A stretch of 58,780 bases of DNA from an uncultured Desulfobacteraceae bacterium (GTDB taxonomy: Bacteria > Desulfobacterota > Desulfobacteria > Desulfobacterales > UBA2174): contig CALJLV010000119.1 of NCBI GenBank assembly GCA_937982505.1, positions 1-58,780 of the forward strand, in the 5' to 3' direction. The position numbers and the translations under genes were made by a program. Shown here piece after piece: positions 7,377 through 15,989 of the stretch. Numbering within the stretch: position 1 is the stretch's first letter; every line of letters begins with the position of its first letter. The notes beneath the pieces are model-generated. The model was not told where the DNA came from. It was given only the letters and a program-made list of their open reading frames with translations, and did not search any database.

Positions 7377-8115
7377 TTACCGGATCTTCGCGCCGCCCCA
7401 GTCGATCCTCCACCTGGGCCAGGGCCCGGGCAAAGGCCTGGCGCTGGCCGGCGGCATAGGGATTGTAGCGGTGCATGTCCTCGAAGAGCTGCCAGGTGTC
7501 GTGCTCCACCACGCCCAGAATGTGCAGCAGGCGGCGGTAGCCCTCGGTATCGATCTCCAGGGGGTTGGCCCCGAAGACGGCCAGGGCGCGGCCGATGAAA
7601 TGGGTCAGGCCCAGGCTGACGGCGATCTGCCGGTCGTGCGCCTCGGGGCTGGTTTCGATGATGTGCAGTTCGCGGCCGGCCAGCCAGCGCCGGATCTTTT
7701 CATAGCACCCGGGGCCGATGCGCTCCGGACAGACCACGATCTTGCGGCCGGCCAGGGAATCGGCGGCCGAGTCGGGGCCGAACATGGGATGGGTGGCCAG
7801 GATCGGGGTTTCCGGCGGCAAGATCTCCATCATCCAGCGGACCGGAAGGACCTTGACCGAGCAGACATCCACCACCAGCGTGCCGGCGGCCAGCCGCGGG
7901 GCGATGCGGGTCAACTGATCGCGCATGGCGGAAATCGGCACGCAGAGCACCACGATCTTCTGGCGGCAGACCGTGTCGAGATCCGCCGCTTCGGCCCCCA
8001 GGGCGCGAATGGCCGCGGCCTTGCCGCCGGAATCCAACACCCTGACGGGCAAGGTCTGTGACAGATAGCGGGCCGTCAGGGCCCCGAAACGGCCGAAACC
8101 GATGATGCCGATCAT
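7369..8115 (-). CDS. tyrA: Prephenate dehydrogenase family protein (tyrosine branch)
   Basis: This enzyme oxidatively decarboxylates prephenate (or arogenate) in tyrosine synthesis. The protein of 248 residues starts with the Rossmann motif GIIGFGRFGALTA, and has the ATHPMFGPDSA motif and the SLGLTHFIGRAL helix of the TyrA family. It is short, like the arogenate-dehydrogenase-type members, and has no chorismate mutase or ACT domain. The start at 8115 overlaps the aminotransferase stop by four bases (ATGA), showing translational coupling. The frame is open further upstream but only inside the aminotransferase gene. The C-terminal codons overlap mosaic repeat B. Without a fused mutase, chorismate mutase must be encoded outside the window. 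NAD versus NADP use cannot be judged. Confidence 0.88.
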   Translation of the reverse strand: MIGIIGFGRFGALTARYLSQTLPVRVLDSGGKAAAIRALGAEAADLDTVCRQKIVVLCVPISAMRDQLTRIAPRLAAGTLVVDVCSVKVLPVRWMMEILPPETPILATHPMFGPDSAADSLAGRKIVVCPERIGPGCYEKIRRWLAGRELHIIETSPEAHDRQIAVSLGLTHFIGRALAVFGANPLEIDTEGYRRLLHILGVVEHDTWQLFEDMHRYNPYAAGQRQAFARALAQVEDRLGRREDPVNG

Positions 8116-9242
8116 AAGATTTTCCTCAACCGCGCAAAGGCCTCGGCGAGCCGTTCGGGTGCCACGGCATAGCAGATGCGCAGGTGTCCCGGGGCGCCGA
8201 AGGCCTCTCCGGGGACCATGGCCACCCCGGCGCGGCGCAGCAGGTCCATGGCGAAATCCTGGCTGCTCTGGCCCGGGGCCAGACGCCGGGCAACGTCCGG
8301 AAACAGGTAAAACGCGCCCCCGGGCCGCAGGCAGTCGAAAAGCGCCGCGGTCTGGGCGACGGCAAAATCTTTCAGGCGCTCCAGATGCTCCAGCCACTCG
8401 GCCTGCCAGGATCCATCGCCGGCGGCCGCCAGCGCCCCGTACTGGGCGAAGGTGCACACGTTGCCGCAAAGGTGGCTTTGCAGGCGCACCAGGGCGGCGG
8501 CCACCTCGGGTCCGGCGGCCGCGTAGCCGACGCGAAAGCCGGTCATGGCAGCGGCCTTGGAAAAGCTGCGCACCACGATGAGCCGGTCGCGGATGGCGGC
8601 CAGGTCCCAGGGGCTGAAGGCCCGATGGGGTGGGTAGACGAAATCACGGTAGGCCTCGTCGGAGACGATGAACAGATCGTGCGCGGCGGCCAGGGCCCCC
8701 AGGGCCTCGAAGGCCTGGCGCGGATAGACGGCCCCGGTGGGATTGTTGGGGCTGTTGACGATCAGCGCCCGGGTGCGCGGTCCGATGGCCGCTTCGATGG
8801 CGCGCAGATCGAGCTGGTGGTCCTGGCGGCAGGCCACCGCCACGGCCTCGGCGCCGGCCAGACGCACCTGGGCGCCGAAGCTGACCCAGCAGGGGCTGGG
8901 CAGAATCACCTCGTCACCCGGATCGCAGATCGTCTGGAAGATGGAAAAAAGGGCTTGTTTGGCCCCGTTGGTGATGACGATCTGTTCAGGGCCGAGGCCG
9001 TCGAACCCTTCGGCCAGCTTCTGGCGCAGGGCCAGCAGCCCCCCGACGGCGTCGTAGCGGGTGGCCCCTTCTTCCAGGGCTCGGGCGGTGGCGGCGGCGA
9101 CGGCCGCGGGGGTGGCGAACGCCGGCTCGCCGATGGCCAGATTGATCACGTCCTTGCCGGCCCGGCGCAGCTCGCGGATCAGAGGAATGAAGGCCGCCGT
9201 GGGCGAGGCCTGGATGCGCGCCACGCGCCGGGCCGGCTTCAT
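8112..9242 (-). CDS. Class I/II PLP aminotransferase (aspartate/aromatic type)
   Basis: This PLP-dependent fold-type I aminotransferase of 376 residues carries NSPNNPTGAVYP (substrate/PLP pocket), SDEAYRDFVY (PLP pyridine Asp and Tyr), and the Schiff-base lysine in RSFSKAAAMTGFRVGY. It belongs to the aspartate aminotransferase family. Its place between aroC and tyrA, overlapping both by four bases, suggests that it transaminates prephenate or 4-hydroxyphenylpyruvate to finish tyrosine or phenylalanine synthesis; that specific role is inferred from context. A general aspartate aminotransferase remains possible. The protein is cytoplasmic and complete. Confidence 0.87.
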   Translation of the reverse strand: MKPARRVARIQASPTAAFIPLIRELRRAGKDVINLAIGEPAFATPAAVAAATARALEEGATRYDAVGGLLALRQKLAEGFDGLGPEQIVITNGAKQALFSIFQTICDPGDEVILPSPCWVSFGAQVRLAGAEAVAVACRQDHQLDLRAIEAAIGPRTRALIVNSPNNPTGAVYPRQAFEALGALAAAHDLFIVSDEAYRDFVYPPHRAFSPWDLAAIRDRLIVVRSFSKAAAMTGFRVGYAAAGPEVAAALVRLQSHLCGNVCTFAQYGALAAAGDGSWQAEWLEHLERLKDFAVAQTAALFDCLRPGGAFYLFPDVARRLAPGQSSQDFAMDLLRRAGVAMVPGEAFGAPGHLRICYAVAPERLAEAFARLRKIL

Positions 9243-10321
9243 CGGCCCCTCGCCTGCTGGCGCAGCAGCAGGTCTCCGATCACCAGGGCCGCCATGGCCT
9301 CGACGATGGGCACGGCCCGGGGCACGACGCAGGGATCGTGGCGCCCCCGGGCCTCCAGGGTCACCGGGCGGCCGTCGTAATCCACCGTCTTCTGGGCCAG
9401 GCCGATGGTGGCCGGGGGTTTGAAGGCCACGCGGAACACGATGGGCTCGCCGTTGCTGATGCCGCCTTGAATCCCGCCGCTGTGATTGGTGGCCGTTGCG
9501 AGGCGGCCGTTTTTTTCAACGAAGGGGTCGTTGTGGGCGCTGCCGCGCATGCGCGCGGCGCCGAACCCGGAACCGATCTCGAAACCCTTGGTGGCCGGAA
9601 TCGAGAGCATGGCATGGGCCAGGAGGGCGTCGAACTTGTCGAAGACCGGCTCGCCCAGCCCCGCCGGCACGCCGCGGCAGACGCAGGCCACGATCCCGCC
9701 CACCGAATCCTGCGCGGCGCGCACCCGGGCGATCAGATCGGTCATGGCCGCCGCCGCCGCGGGATCCGGACAGCGCACCGCCCGGGCATCGACCATCGTC
9801 CGCGTCAGAACGCCGGCGTCGATGGGCGGGGCGGCGACCTCACCCACCGCGTCCACCCAGGAGACGATCTGAATGCCCAAGGCTTCCGCCAGCCATTTGT
9901 CGACCACGGCCCCGGCCGCCACCCGGCCGATGGTTTCCCGGGCGCTGGCCCGGCCGCCGCCGCTGCGGGCACCGATCCCGTACTTGACCCGGTAGGTGTA
10001 ATCGGCATGCGACGGGCGGGGCACGGCATCCATTTCACCGTAGTCGCCCGGCCGCTGGTCGCGGTTTTCCACCCGCATGGCAATGGGCGTGCCCAGGGTC
10101 CGCCCGTTTTCCACCCCGGAAAGGAGGCGCACCCGGTCGACTTCGCTGCGCTCGGTGCTCAGAACGCTCTGGCCCGGCCGGCGCCGGTCGAGCTGGACCT
10201 GGATGTCCGCCTCGCAAAGGCCCAGGGCGGCCGGACACCCGTCGAGAACCACCCCCACGGCCCGGCCATGGGATTCGCCGAAGGTCGTCACCCGCAGCAG
10301 CGTGCCGAAACTGCTGGACAT
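9239..10321 (-). CDS. aroC: Chorismate synthase
   Basis: This enzyme converts 5-enolpyruvylshikimate-3-phosphate to chorismate using reduced FMN. The 360-residue protein has the family signatures GESHGRAVGVVLDGCPAGL-like at the N-terminus, RPSHADYTYRVKYG in the middle, RSGGGRASARETIGRVAAGA, and the C-terminal RGRHDPCVVPRAVPIVEAM. It is monofunctional, with no flavin reductase domain. It is the first gene of the operon aroC-aminotransferase-tyrA, with four-base overlaps. It diverges from aroD, so the 96-bp gap 10322-10417 must hold both promoters. Confidence 0.97.
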   Translation of the reverse strand: MSSSFGTLLRVTTFGESHGRAVGVVLDGCPAALGLCEADIQVQLDRRRPGQSVLSTERSEVDRVRLLSGVENGRTLGTPIAMRVENRDQRPGDYGEMDAVPRPSHADYTYRVKYGIGARSGGGRASARETIGRVAAGAVVDKWLAEALGIQIVSWVDAVGEVAAPPIDAGVLTRTMVDARAVRCPDPAAAAAMTDLIARVRAAQDSVGGIVACVCRGVPAGLGEPVFDKFDALLAHAMLSIPATKGFEIGSGFGAARMRGSAHNDPFVEKNGRLATATNHSGGIQGGISNGEPIVFRVAFKPPATIGLAQKTVDYDGRPVTLEARGRHDPCVVPRAVPIVEAMAALVIGDLLLRQQARGR

Positions 10322-10417
10322 GAGCTTCTCCCCTATGCAAGATCAACGCGTTCGGGCAACGCGAAACACCGCGTCGCCGCTTTGGGTAACCCGAAACCGC
10401 CCGCCGAGAAGCGCCCC

Positions 10418-11209
10418 ATGCGCATCCCCTGCCAGTCACCCATTCTCATCCGCGGCCGCCTCCTGGGCGGCCCCCGGCCCCTGATCTGCCTGCCGCTGGT
10501 GGCCGCCGCCCCGGAGGATCTGCCGGATCAGGCCCGGCGGTCGGCCGCCATGGCACCGGACCTGGTGGAATGGCGCGTCGATGCCATGACCCCTCTGCCC
10601 GAACCCCAGACCCTTGCCCCCATGTTGGAATCGCTGAGACGGGACATCGGCGATCTGCCCCTGCTCTTTACCTGCCGCCGCCGGGCCGAGGGCGGGCGGC
10701 ACCCCGTCCCGGCCCCTGCCCGCCTGGCCCTGGATCTGGCCGCCGTGGCCTGCGGCCAGGTGGACCTGGTGGACGTGGAGCTGGCCGGCCCGCAGGAGAT
10801 GGTGACGGCCGTGGCGGCGGCCTGCCACCGCCACGGGGTCAAGCTGATCCTTTCCGGCCACGATTTTAGCGCCACCCCGGATCGGGACGCCATCGTCGCG
10901 CGGCTGGCCGAAGCCCGGGCCCGGGGCGCCGACGTGGCCAAGGCGGCCGTCATGGCCCGCGATCCCCAGGACCTCCTGGTGTTGCTGGAGGCCGGGCTGG
11001 AGGCCCGGCGCCGCCTTCCGTCCACCCCCCTGATCCCCATCGCCATGGGCCCCGCGGGGGAACTGTCGCGGATCATCGGCGGTCTTTTCGGCGCCGATCT
11101 GACCTTCGCCGCCGGTCCCGAGGCCTCCGCCCCCGGGCAGATCCCCATCGGCCGTCTGCGGGCCGCCTGGCAGGCCCTGGGGCTTTTTGCGGACCCGCGC
11201 CGCGGGTGA
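10418..11209 (+). CDS. aroD: 3-dehydroquinate dehydratase, type I
   Basis: This enzyme dehydrates 3-dehydroquinate to 3-dehydroshikimate. The 263-residue protein has the type I signatures: EWRVD near the N-terminus, the catalytic histidine in KLILSGHDF, the Schiff-base lysine in DVAKAAVMA, and the late IPIAMGP strand. The ATG at 10418 is chosen because similarity begins there; the frame is open far upstream inside aroC on the other strand. The upstream ribosome binding site is weak (GAGAAG). Unlike the other aro genes it is on the plus strand, divergent from aroC and convergent with the aroK fusion gene. Its 3' flank carries mosaic repeat C. Confidence 0.95.
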   Translation: MRIPCQSPILIRGRLLGGPRPLICLPLVAAAPEDLPDQARRSAAMAPDLVEWRVDAMTPLPEPQTLAPMLESLRRDIGDLPLLFTCRRRAEGGRHPVPAPARLALDLAAVACGQVDLVDVELAGPQEMVTAVAAACHRHGVKLILSGHDFSATPDRDAIVARLAEARARGADVAKAAVMARDPQDLLVLLEAGLEARRRLPSTPLIPIAMGPAGELSRIIGGLFGADLTFAAGPEASAPGQIPIGRLRAAWQALGLFADPRRG

Positions 11210-11211
11210 GG

Positions 11212-11265
11212 GCCGATGAAACCGTGACCGGCACCCCCCAGGGAGTTCAGGCGTCAGCCTTTTAT
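11212..11265. repeat. Dispersed mosaic intergenic repeat, copy C
   Basis: It contains GATGAAACCGTGACCGG (11214-11230) and GGAGTTCAGGCGTCAGCC (11242-11259), separated by a C-rich spacer, as in copy B. It directly follows the aroD stop in the convergent gap between aroD and the aroK fusion gene. No U-tract or clear terminator hairpin is seen in it. Confidence 0.75.
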
Positions 11266-11320
11266 CCGTGGCGGATATCACAAAATGGGCGCCGGCAGCC
11301 AGGGCCCGGCAATCGAAGGT

Positions 11321-12766
11321 CTACCGTTCCCCGCAATCGGTCGTCTCCGGCCCCCCGCCCTTTTCCAGGGCCCGGCGAACCCGGCACATGCGGCCCGGCA
11401 GGGGCCGCTCCAGGGTCTGCTCCAGAAAAGCCACCGCCCGGCAAAGACCGGCCAGATCGATGCCGCTGAAAACGCCCAGGGCCTCGAAGAGATGGACCGC
11501 ATCCTCGGTGGGGATGTTGCCGGCGGCCCCGGCCACGAAGGGGCATCCGCCCAGCCCCCCCACCCCGGTGTCGAAAATCCGCACCCCGGCCTCGAAGCCG
11601 GCGAAAAGGTTCGCCAGGCCCAGCCCGCGGGTATCGTGGAGGTGCAGGGCCAGAGGCGGGTGCGGGCAATCCCGGGCCAGCGTCTCGACCACCCGGCGCA
11701 CCCGCACGGGATCGGCCATCCCGGTGGTATCGGCCAGGTTCAACTCCTGGGCGCCGGCCTCGGCCGCCCGCCTGGCGGCCGCCATGATCCGGCCCGTGGC
11801 CGTGGGCCCTTCAACGAGGCATCCGAAAACGCACTGGAGTCCGGCGCGCACCCCCAGACCGGCCTCCCGGGCCCGGCGGATGAGGGCCATCATTTCGTCC
11901 AGAGCCTGGTCCGCCGGCCGTCCCGCGTTGCGGCGGCTGTGGTCATCGCTCAGGGAGGCCGAGATCTCCACCCGCCGCGCCCCGCACCCCAGGGCCCGGT
12001 CCAGGCCCCGGGCGTTGAGCACCAGAACCGAGCGGTCGACCCCTTCGACCCGGGCCAGGACGCGGACCAGCTCATCGGTGTCGGCCATCTGGGGCACGCG
12101 TCCGGGATGGACCAGGGCCCCGACCTGGACCCGCTTCAGGCCCGCGGCCCGGAGCAGGTCGAAGAGCCGCCGTTTTTGCGCCAGGGCGAAAGGCCGGGCT
12201 TCGATCTGGAGCCCGTCGCGCAGGGCCACGTCCTCGAGGATCACCCCCGCCTGATCCGTTCCCATGGCGGCCAGCAGTTCCGCCGCCACGGCTTCGGGAC
12301 GGCGGCCGGTGGTCTCGATGGCCTCGAAGGCGGCGTAGGTCGCCTCGCGCCGGGCCAGCAGGGACCGGATGGCCGTCAGCGGATCGTCCACCGCCAGCAG
12401 GGGGCGAACCTCCCCGTCCGGCCGGCCGACCCGCTCCAGGATCTCCTCGGGGCGGGCCGTAAGGCAGAAGATCCGGCCCGAACGGCCCAGCACGGCGGCG
12501 TTGTGTTCGTCGAGCAGCAGCCCCCCGCCGGTGGCGATCACCAGGCCGTGCCGGCCCGCCAGTTCCCGGGCGATTCCGGCCTCCATGGCGCGAAAGGCCG
12601 CCTCGCCGTGCTCTCGGAAGATCCGGGCCACGTCGCACCCCTGGCGCTTTTCGATCAGTTCGTCGGTATCGACGAACCGGTAGCCCAGGCGACGGGCCAG
12701 AATGCGGCCCACCGTGGTCTTGCCCGTACCCATAAAGCCGGTGAGGATGATGTTGGGTCGCGTCAT
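11321..12766 (-). CDS. aroK: Shikimate kinase fused to an HMG-CoA-lyase-like domain
   Basis: This single 481-residue frame holds two complete enzymes. Residues 1-172 are shikimate kinase, which phosphorylates shikimate with ATP: Walker A GFMGTGKTT at 10-18, shikimate-binding DTDE at 33-36 and GGG at 80-82. Residues 175-460 are a DRE-TIM metallolyase closest to 3-hydroxy-3-methylglutaryl-CoA lyase: RDGLQ at 183-187, HLH metal ligands at 375-377, catalytic GGCPF Cys at 408 and Asn at 417 in AAGNIPTED. All the lyase residues needed for metal and catalysis are present. No stop codon and no ribosome binding site separates the domains, although ATG codon 168 could start a separate lyase. The gene follows aroA (32-bp gap) at the end of the aroF operon. 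A link between the lyase reaction and aromatic synthesis is not known. Confidence 0.9.
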   Translation of the reverse strand: MTRPNIILTGFMGTGKTTVGRILARRLGYRFVDTDELIEKRQGCDVARIFREHGEAAFRAMEAGIARELAGRHGLVIATGGGLLLDEHNAAVLGRSGRIFCLTARPEEILERVGRPDGEVRPLLAVDDPLTAIRSLLARREATYAAFEAIETTGRRPEAVAAELLAAMGTDQAGVILEDVALRDGLQIEARPFALAQKRRLFDLLRAAGLKRVQVGALVHPGRVPQMADTDELVRVLARVEGVDRSVLVLNARGLDRALGCGARRVEISASLSDDHSRRNAGRPADQALDEMMALIRRAREAGLGVRAGLQCVFGCLVEGPTATGRIMAAARRAAEAGAQELNLADTTGMADPVRVRRVVETLARDCPHPPLALHLHDTRGLGLANLFAGFEAGVRIFDTGVGGLGGCPFVAGAAGNIPTEDAVHLFEALGVFSGIDLAGLCRAVAFLEQTLERPLPGRMCRVRRALEKGGGPETTDCGER

Positions 12767-12798
12767 GAGAGCAGGGTGAAAGGTTTCAGGTTCAAGGT

Positions 12799-14073
12799 TC
12801 AAGATTCGAGGTAAAGCTGTTCGAAGACCCGCCAGAAATCGGGAAACGACTTGGCCACCACCTCGGGCCGGCGGATGACGACTCCCGGCACCCGCAACCC
12901 GGCCACGGCGAAGCTCATGGCGATGCGGTGGTCGTCGTAAGTCTCGATGGTCGCCCCATGGGGCCGGCCCCCGTGGATCCGGATCCAGTCGGTTCCGGTC
13001 TCCACCCGGATCCCCATGCGCCCCAGCTCGGCGGCCACGGCCGCGATCCGGTCGCTTTCCTTTTCGCGCAGGTGCCCTACCCCGCTGATGGTGGTGGCGC
13101 CCTGGGCAAAGGCCGCCACCACGGCCAGGGTCGGCACCACGTCGGGCATGTCGGCCATGTCCACCGCGATTCCCCTCAGGGGGGAACCGGGCGCCACGGC
13201 CACGCCCTCGGATTCGCGGACCACCCGGCATCCCATCCGCTCAAGCACCTCGACGAATCTCAGATCCCCCTGGAGGCTGTCGGCGCCGATGCCCGCCACC
13301 CGGACCCGGCCCCCGGCTAGGGCCGCCGCGGCCCAGAAATAGCTGGCCTGGGAGCAGTCGGGTTCCACCGGCAGCCGGTCGGCCCGGTAGACTTGTCCTC
13401 CCGGAATCCGGAAAAAGGTGTAGCCTTGCCGTTCGAGGCGAATCCCGCAGCGGTCCATCACCGCGCAGGTCAGGTCCACGTAGGGCCGCGATACCGGTCC
13501 GCGGACCACCTCGATCTCCACATCGCGCCGGCAGCAGGGGGCGATGAGCAAAATGGCCGAAAGAAACTGGCTGGACAGATGGCAGTCGATGGCCACCCGC
13601 CCCCCCTGGGCCCGGCCCCCCTGGATTTGCACCGGCGGACAACCGTTGCCGGCCAGGCTGCGGGCCCCAACCCCCAGGCGGTTCAAGGCGTCGAGCAGAT
13701 CGCCCATGGGCCGCTGGGCCATGCGGGCCGACCCCTGGAGCACATAAGCGCCTTGCCCCAAAGCCGCCAGGGCCGCCAGCAGCCGCATGGAAGTACCCGA
13801 ATTGCCCACCTCGATGGGGTCCGCCACCGGGGCGAACCGGCCCCCGCGGCCGTGGACCAGCAGATGCGGCCCCCGCGCCGCGGTGCGCACCCCCATCCGT
13901 TCCAGGGCCGCCTGGGTGATCCGGGTATCCTCGCTGCGCAGCATCCCCTCCACCGCGCAGGCGCCCTCGCAGAGGGCCGCGGCGATGAGGGCCCGGTGGG
14001 TGTAGCTCTTGGAGCCGGGAACCGTGACGGTGCGGTCGATGATGGCGCGCGGCGCGATCGGCTTGAGGGACAT
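12799..14073 (-). CDS. aroA: EPSP synthase (3-phosphoshikimate 1-carboxyvinyltransferase)
   Basis: This enzyme transfers the enolpyruvyl group of PEP to shikimate-3-phosphate. The protein of 424 residues has the family motifs VPGSKSYTHRALIAAAL (shikimate-3-phosphate binding), GNSGTSMRLL (PEP-binding loop, in place of the more usual NAGT) and the C-terminal EKESDRI and YDDHRIAMS. The NSGTS version of the loop and Ala at the usual Gly96-Thr97 surroundings place it away from the E. coli type, but glyphosate behaviour cannot be predicted. The ATG at 14073 is chosen over 14091 because similarity starts at MSLKPI. Its last codons lie in an imperfect GGTTCA/AGGTTCAAG tandem repeat (12780-12806). Confidence 0.95.
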   Translation of the reverse strand: MSLKPIAPRAIIDRTVTVPGSKSYTHRALIAAALCEGACAVEGMLRSEDTRITQAALERMGVRTAARGPHLLVHGRGGRFAPVADPIEVGNSGTSMRLLAALAALGQGAYVLQGSARMAQRPMGDLLDALNRLGVGARSLAGNGCPPVQIQGGRAQGGRVAIDCHLSSQFLSAILLIAPCCRRDVEIEVVRGPVSRPYVDLTCAVMDRCGIRLERQGYTFFRIPGGQVYRADRLPVEPDCSQASYFWAAAALAGGRVRVAGIGADSLQGDLRFVEVLERMGCRVVRESEGVAVAPGSPLRGIAVDMADMPDVVPTLAVVAAFAQGATTISGVGHLREKESDRIAAVAAELGRMGIRVETGTDWIRIHGGRPHGATIETYDDHRIAMSFAVAGLRVPGVVIRRPEVVAKSFPDFWRVFEQLYLES

Positions 14074-14121
14074 GGCGACCCATCTTCTCAAATCAGAAAT
14101 GACAAAAATGCAAAACGGCCA

Positions 14122-14949
14122 TCAGCCTGGGGACAGCGCCTCGACCACGGCCCGGCGCATGACCGCGACCGGGGCCGCAACCCCGTTCCACACTTCGAAC
14201 TGCCGCGCCCCCTGGGCCACGAACATGGCCACCCCGTCCACCGTGCGGCACCCGCGCCGGCGGGCCGCGGCCAGCAGGGCGGTTTCCATGGGGGTGTAGA
14301 CGATATCCATGACCACCATGGCCGGATCGAGGATTTCCGGGTCCACCGGCAGGGCCTCCCCGTGGGGGGCCATGCCCACCGGGGTGGTGTTGATCAGGAT
14401 CTCGAACCGTCCCCGGCGCAAATCCGCCAGGGGCCGATGGACCAGGCCCAGGGCTTCGGCCAGAACCGCGGCCCGTTCCGGGGTCCGGTTGAAGAGGGTT
14501 GCCCGGCCCCCGGCCCGGCTCACGGCCCAGGCCACGGCCCGGGCCGCCCCGCCGGCACCGATGACGGCCACCGCCCGGCCGGCGACTTGCGTCACCGCCT
14601 CCAGGGCGTCCAGGGCCCCCCGGCCGTCGGTGTTGGTCCCGGCAAGCTCCCCGCCCCGGTTGATCACGGTGTTGACCGCCCCCATGGCCCGGGCCGTTTC
14701 GTCGATCCGGTCCAGGTGGGCCATCACCGCCACCTTGTGGGGCAAGGTGACGCTGGCGCCCCGGATCCCCAGGGCGCGAAGGGCGGCCATGGCCGCGGCC
14801 GGGTCCCCGACGCGAAAACCGACGTAGACGCCGGGCAGGTTCGCCGCCGCCAGGGCCCGGTTGTGCATCCGGGGGCTGAGGCTGTGGGCCACCGGGTCGC
14901 CCAGAACGCAGTAGACCGGAGTGGCGGCATCGATGCACAGGGCGTTCAT
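14122..14949 (-). CDS. aroE: Shikimate dehydrogenase
   Basis: This enzyme reduces 3-dehydroshikimate to shikimate with NADPH. The protein of 275 residues shows the shikimate-binding SLSPRMHN motif, the catalytic lysine in SVTLPHKVAVM, NTDGRG with the catalytic Asp, the nucleotide-binding GAGGAARAV, NRTPERA (Arg suits NADP), and the C-terminal QGARQFEVW. The start overlaps the aroB stop by four bases (ATGA at 14946-14949), so the two are translationally coupled. It is cytoplasmic and complete, and not fused to aroD as in some plants and bacteria. Confidence 0.96.
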   Translation of the reverse strand: MNALCIDAATPVYCVLGDPVAHSLSPRMHNRALAAANLPGVYVGFRVGDPAAAMAALRALGIRGASVTLPHKVAVMAHLDRIDETARAMGAVNTVINRGGELAGTNTDGRGALDALEAVTQVAGRAVAVIGAGGAARAVAWAVSRAGGRATLFNRTPERAAVLAEALGLVHRPLADLRRGRFEILINTTPVGMAPHGEALPVDPEILDPAMVVMDIVYTPMETALLAAARRRGCRTVDGVAMFVAQGARQFEVWNGVAAPVAVMRRAVVEALSPG

Positions 14950-15989
14950 CCGGTTTCTCTCCCATCCGGGCCCAATACCGCCTCCAGTTCGGCCAGGGGC
15001 ACCGCCTCCACCACGGCCCGGCCCAGCGCTTCCAGCAGCACGAAATGGATCCGGTCCCCCTGGCGCTTCTTGTCCCTGGCCAGGGCATCCATCAGGGCCC
15101 GGCGATCGCCATCGATCTTTACGGGCAGTCCATAGGCCCGGATCAGGTCCAGAAGCCTGCGGCAGGCGGCCGCGTCCAGGCGGCCCCGGGCCACCGAGAG
15201 CCGGGCCGCCACGGCCATGCCCCGGCTCACGGCCTCGCCGTGGGGCACCCCGAGGACCTTTTCCACCGCGTGGCCGAAGGTGTGGCCGAAGTTGAGCTGG
15301 CGCCGCTGGCCGCTTTCACGCTCGTCGCGGTTGACGATCCCGGCCTTGATGCGCACCGAGTCGCGGACCAGGCGGGCGATGGCCTTCGCCTCCAGGGCCA
15401 GGGCCGCATCCCGGTGCCGTTCCAGGAACGCGAAGAGCCGCGCGTCGGCGATGGCGGCATGCTTGATGACCTCGGCGAACCCGCACCCCAGGGCCGCGGC
15501 CGGCAAAGTGGCCAGCAGGCGCGGGTCGCAGACCACCCGTTCGGGCTGGTTGAAGACCCCGATGATGTTCTTGTACCCGTCCAGGTTGACCCCGTTCTTG
15601 CCGCCCACCGAAGCGTCCACCTGGGCCAGCAGGGTGGTGGCCACCAGGGCGAAGCGGATCCCGCGCATGTAGGTCGAGGCCGCGAAGGCGCCCACGTCGC
15701 AGACCAGGCCGCCGCCCACCACCAGCAGAAAGGCGCTCCGGTCGGCCTCCAGGGCCAGCAGGCGCCGGTGCACGGCCGCCACGGTCTCCAGGGTCTTGGC
15801 GGCCTCGCCGGTGCCGATCTCGATCACCGGGCAGGCGGGAAAACGGTGCCCGTGGAGGCGGCGCACCGGGCCGTCGGTGACGATGACGGTGCGCTCCAGG
15901 GGAAGCCAGGCGCCGATCCCGTCCAGGACGGGGCCCACCTCGATGACCGAGGCGCCGCCGCGGCCCCGGACGCGAAAGGCGCGGGTCAT
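14946..15989 (-). CDS. aroB: 3-dehydroquinate synthase
   Basis: This NAD- and metal-dependent enzyme cyclises DAHP to 3-dehydroquinate. The 347-residue protein contains VVGGGLVCDVGAFAASTYMRGI, TTLLAQVDASVGGKNGVN (NAD and substrate binding), GFAEVIKHA, and the metal-ligand histidines in NFGHTFGHAVE and the later GVPHGEAVS. The ATG at 15989 is chosen because it overlaps the aroF stop by four bases; upstream residues in the open frame are low-complexity and belong to the aroF reading direction out of frame. Confidence 0.96.
   Translation of the reverse strand: MTRAFRVRGRGGASVIEVGPVLDGIGAWLPLERTVIVTDGPVRRLHGHRFPACPVIEIGTGEAAKTLETVAAVHRRLLALEADRSAFLLVVGGGLVCDVGAFAASTYMRGIRFALVATTLLAQVDASVGGKNGVNLDGYKNIIGVFNQPERVVCDPRLLATLPAAALGCGFAEVIKHAAIADARLFAFLERHRDAALALEAKAIARLVRDSVRIKAGIVNRDERESGQRRQLNFGHTFGHAVEKVLGVPHGEAVSRGMAVAARLSVARGRLDAAACRRLLDLIRAYGLPVKIDGDRRALMDALARDKKRQGDRIHFVLLEALGRAVVEAVPLAELEAVLGPDGRETG

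Noticed and set aside
9338..10417. N-terminal extension of the aroD frame (360 codons)
   Set aside because: This lies antisense to aroC, is low-complexity, and aroD similarity begins only at 10418.
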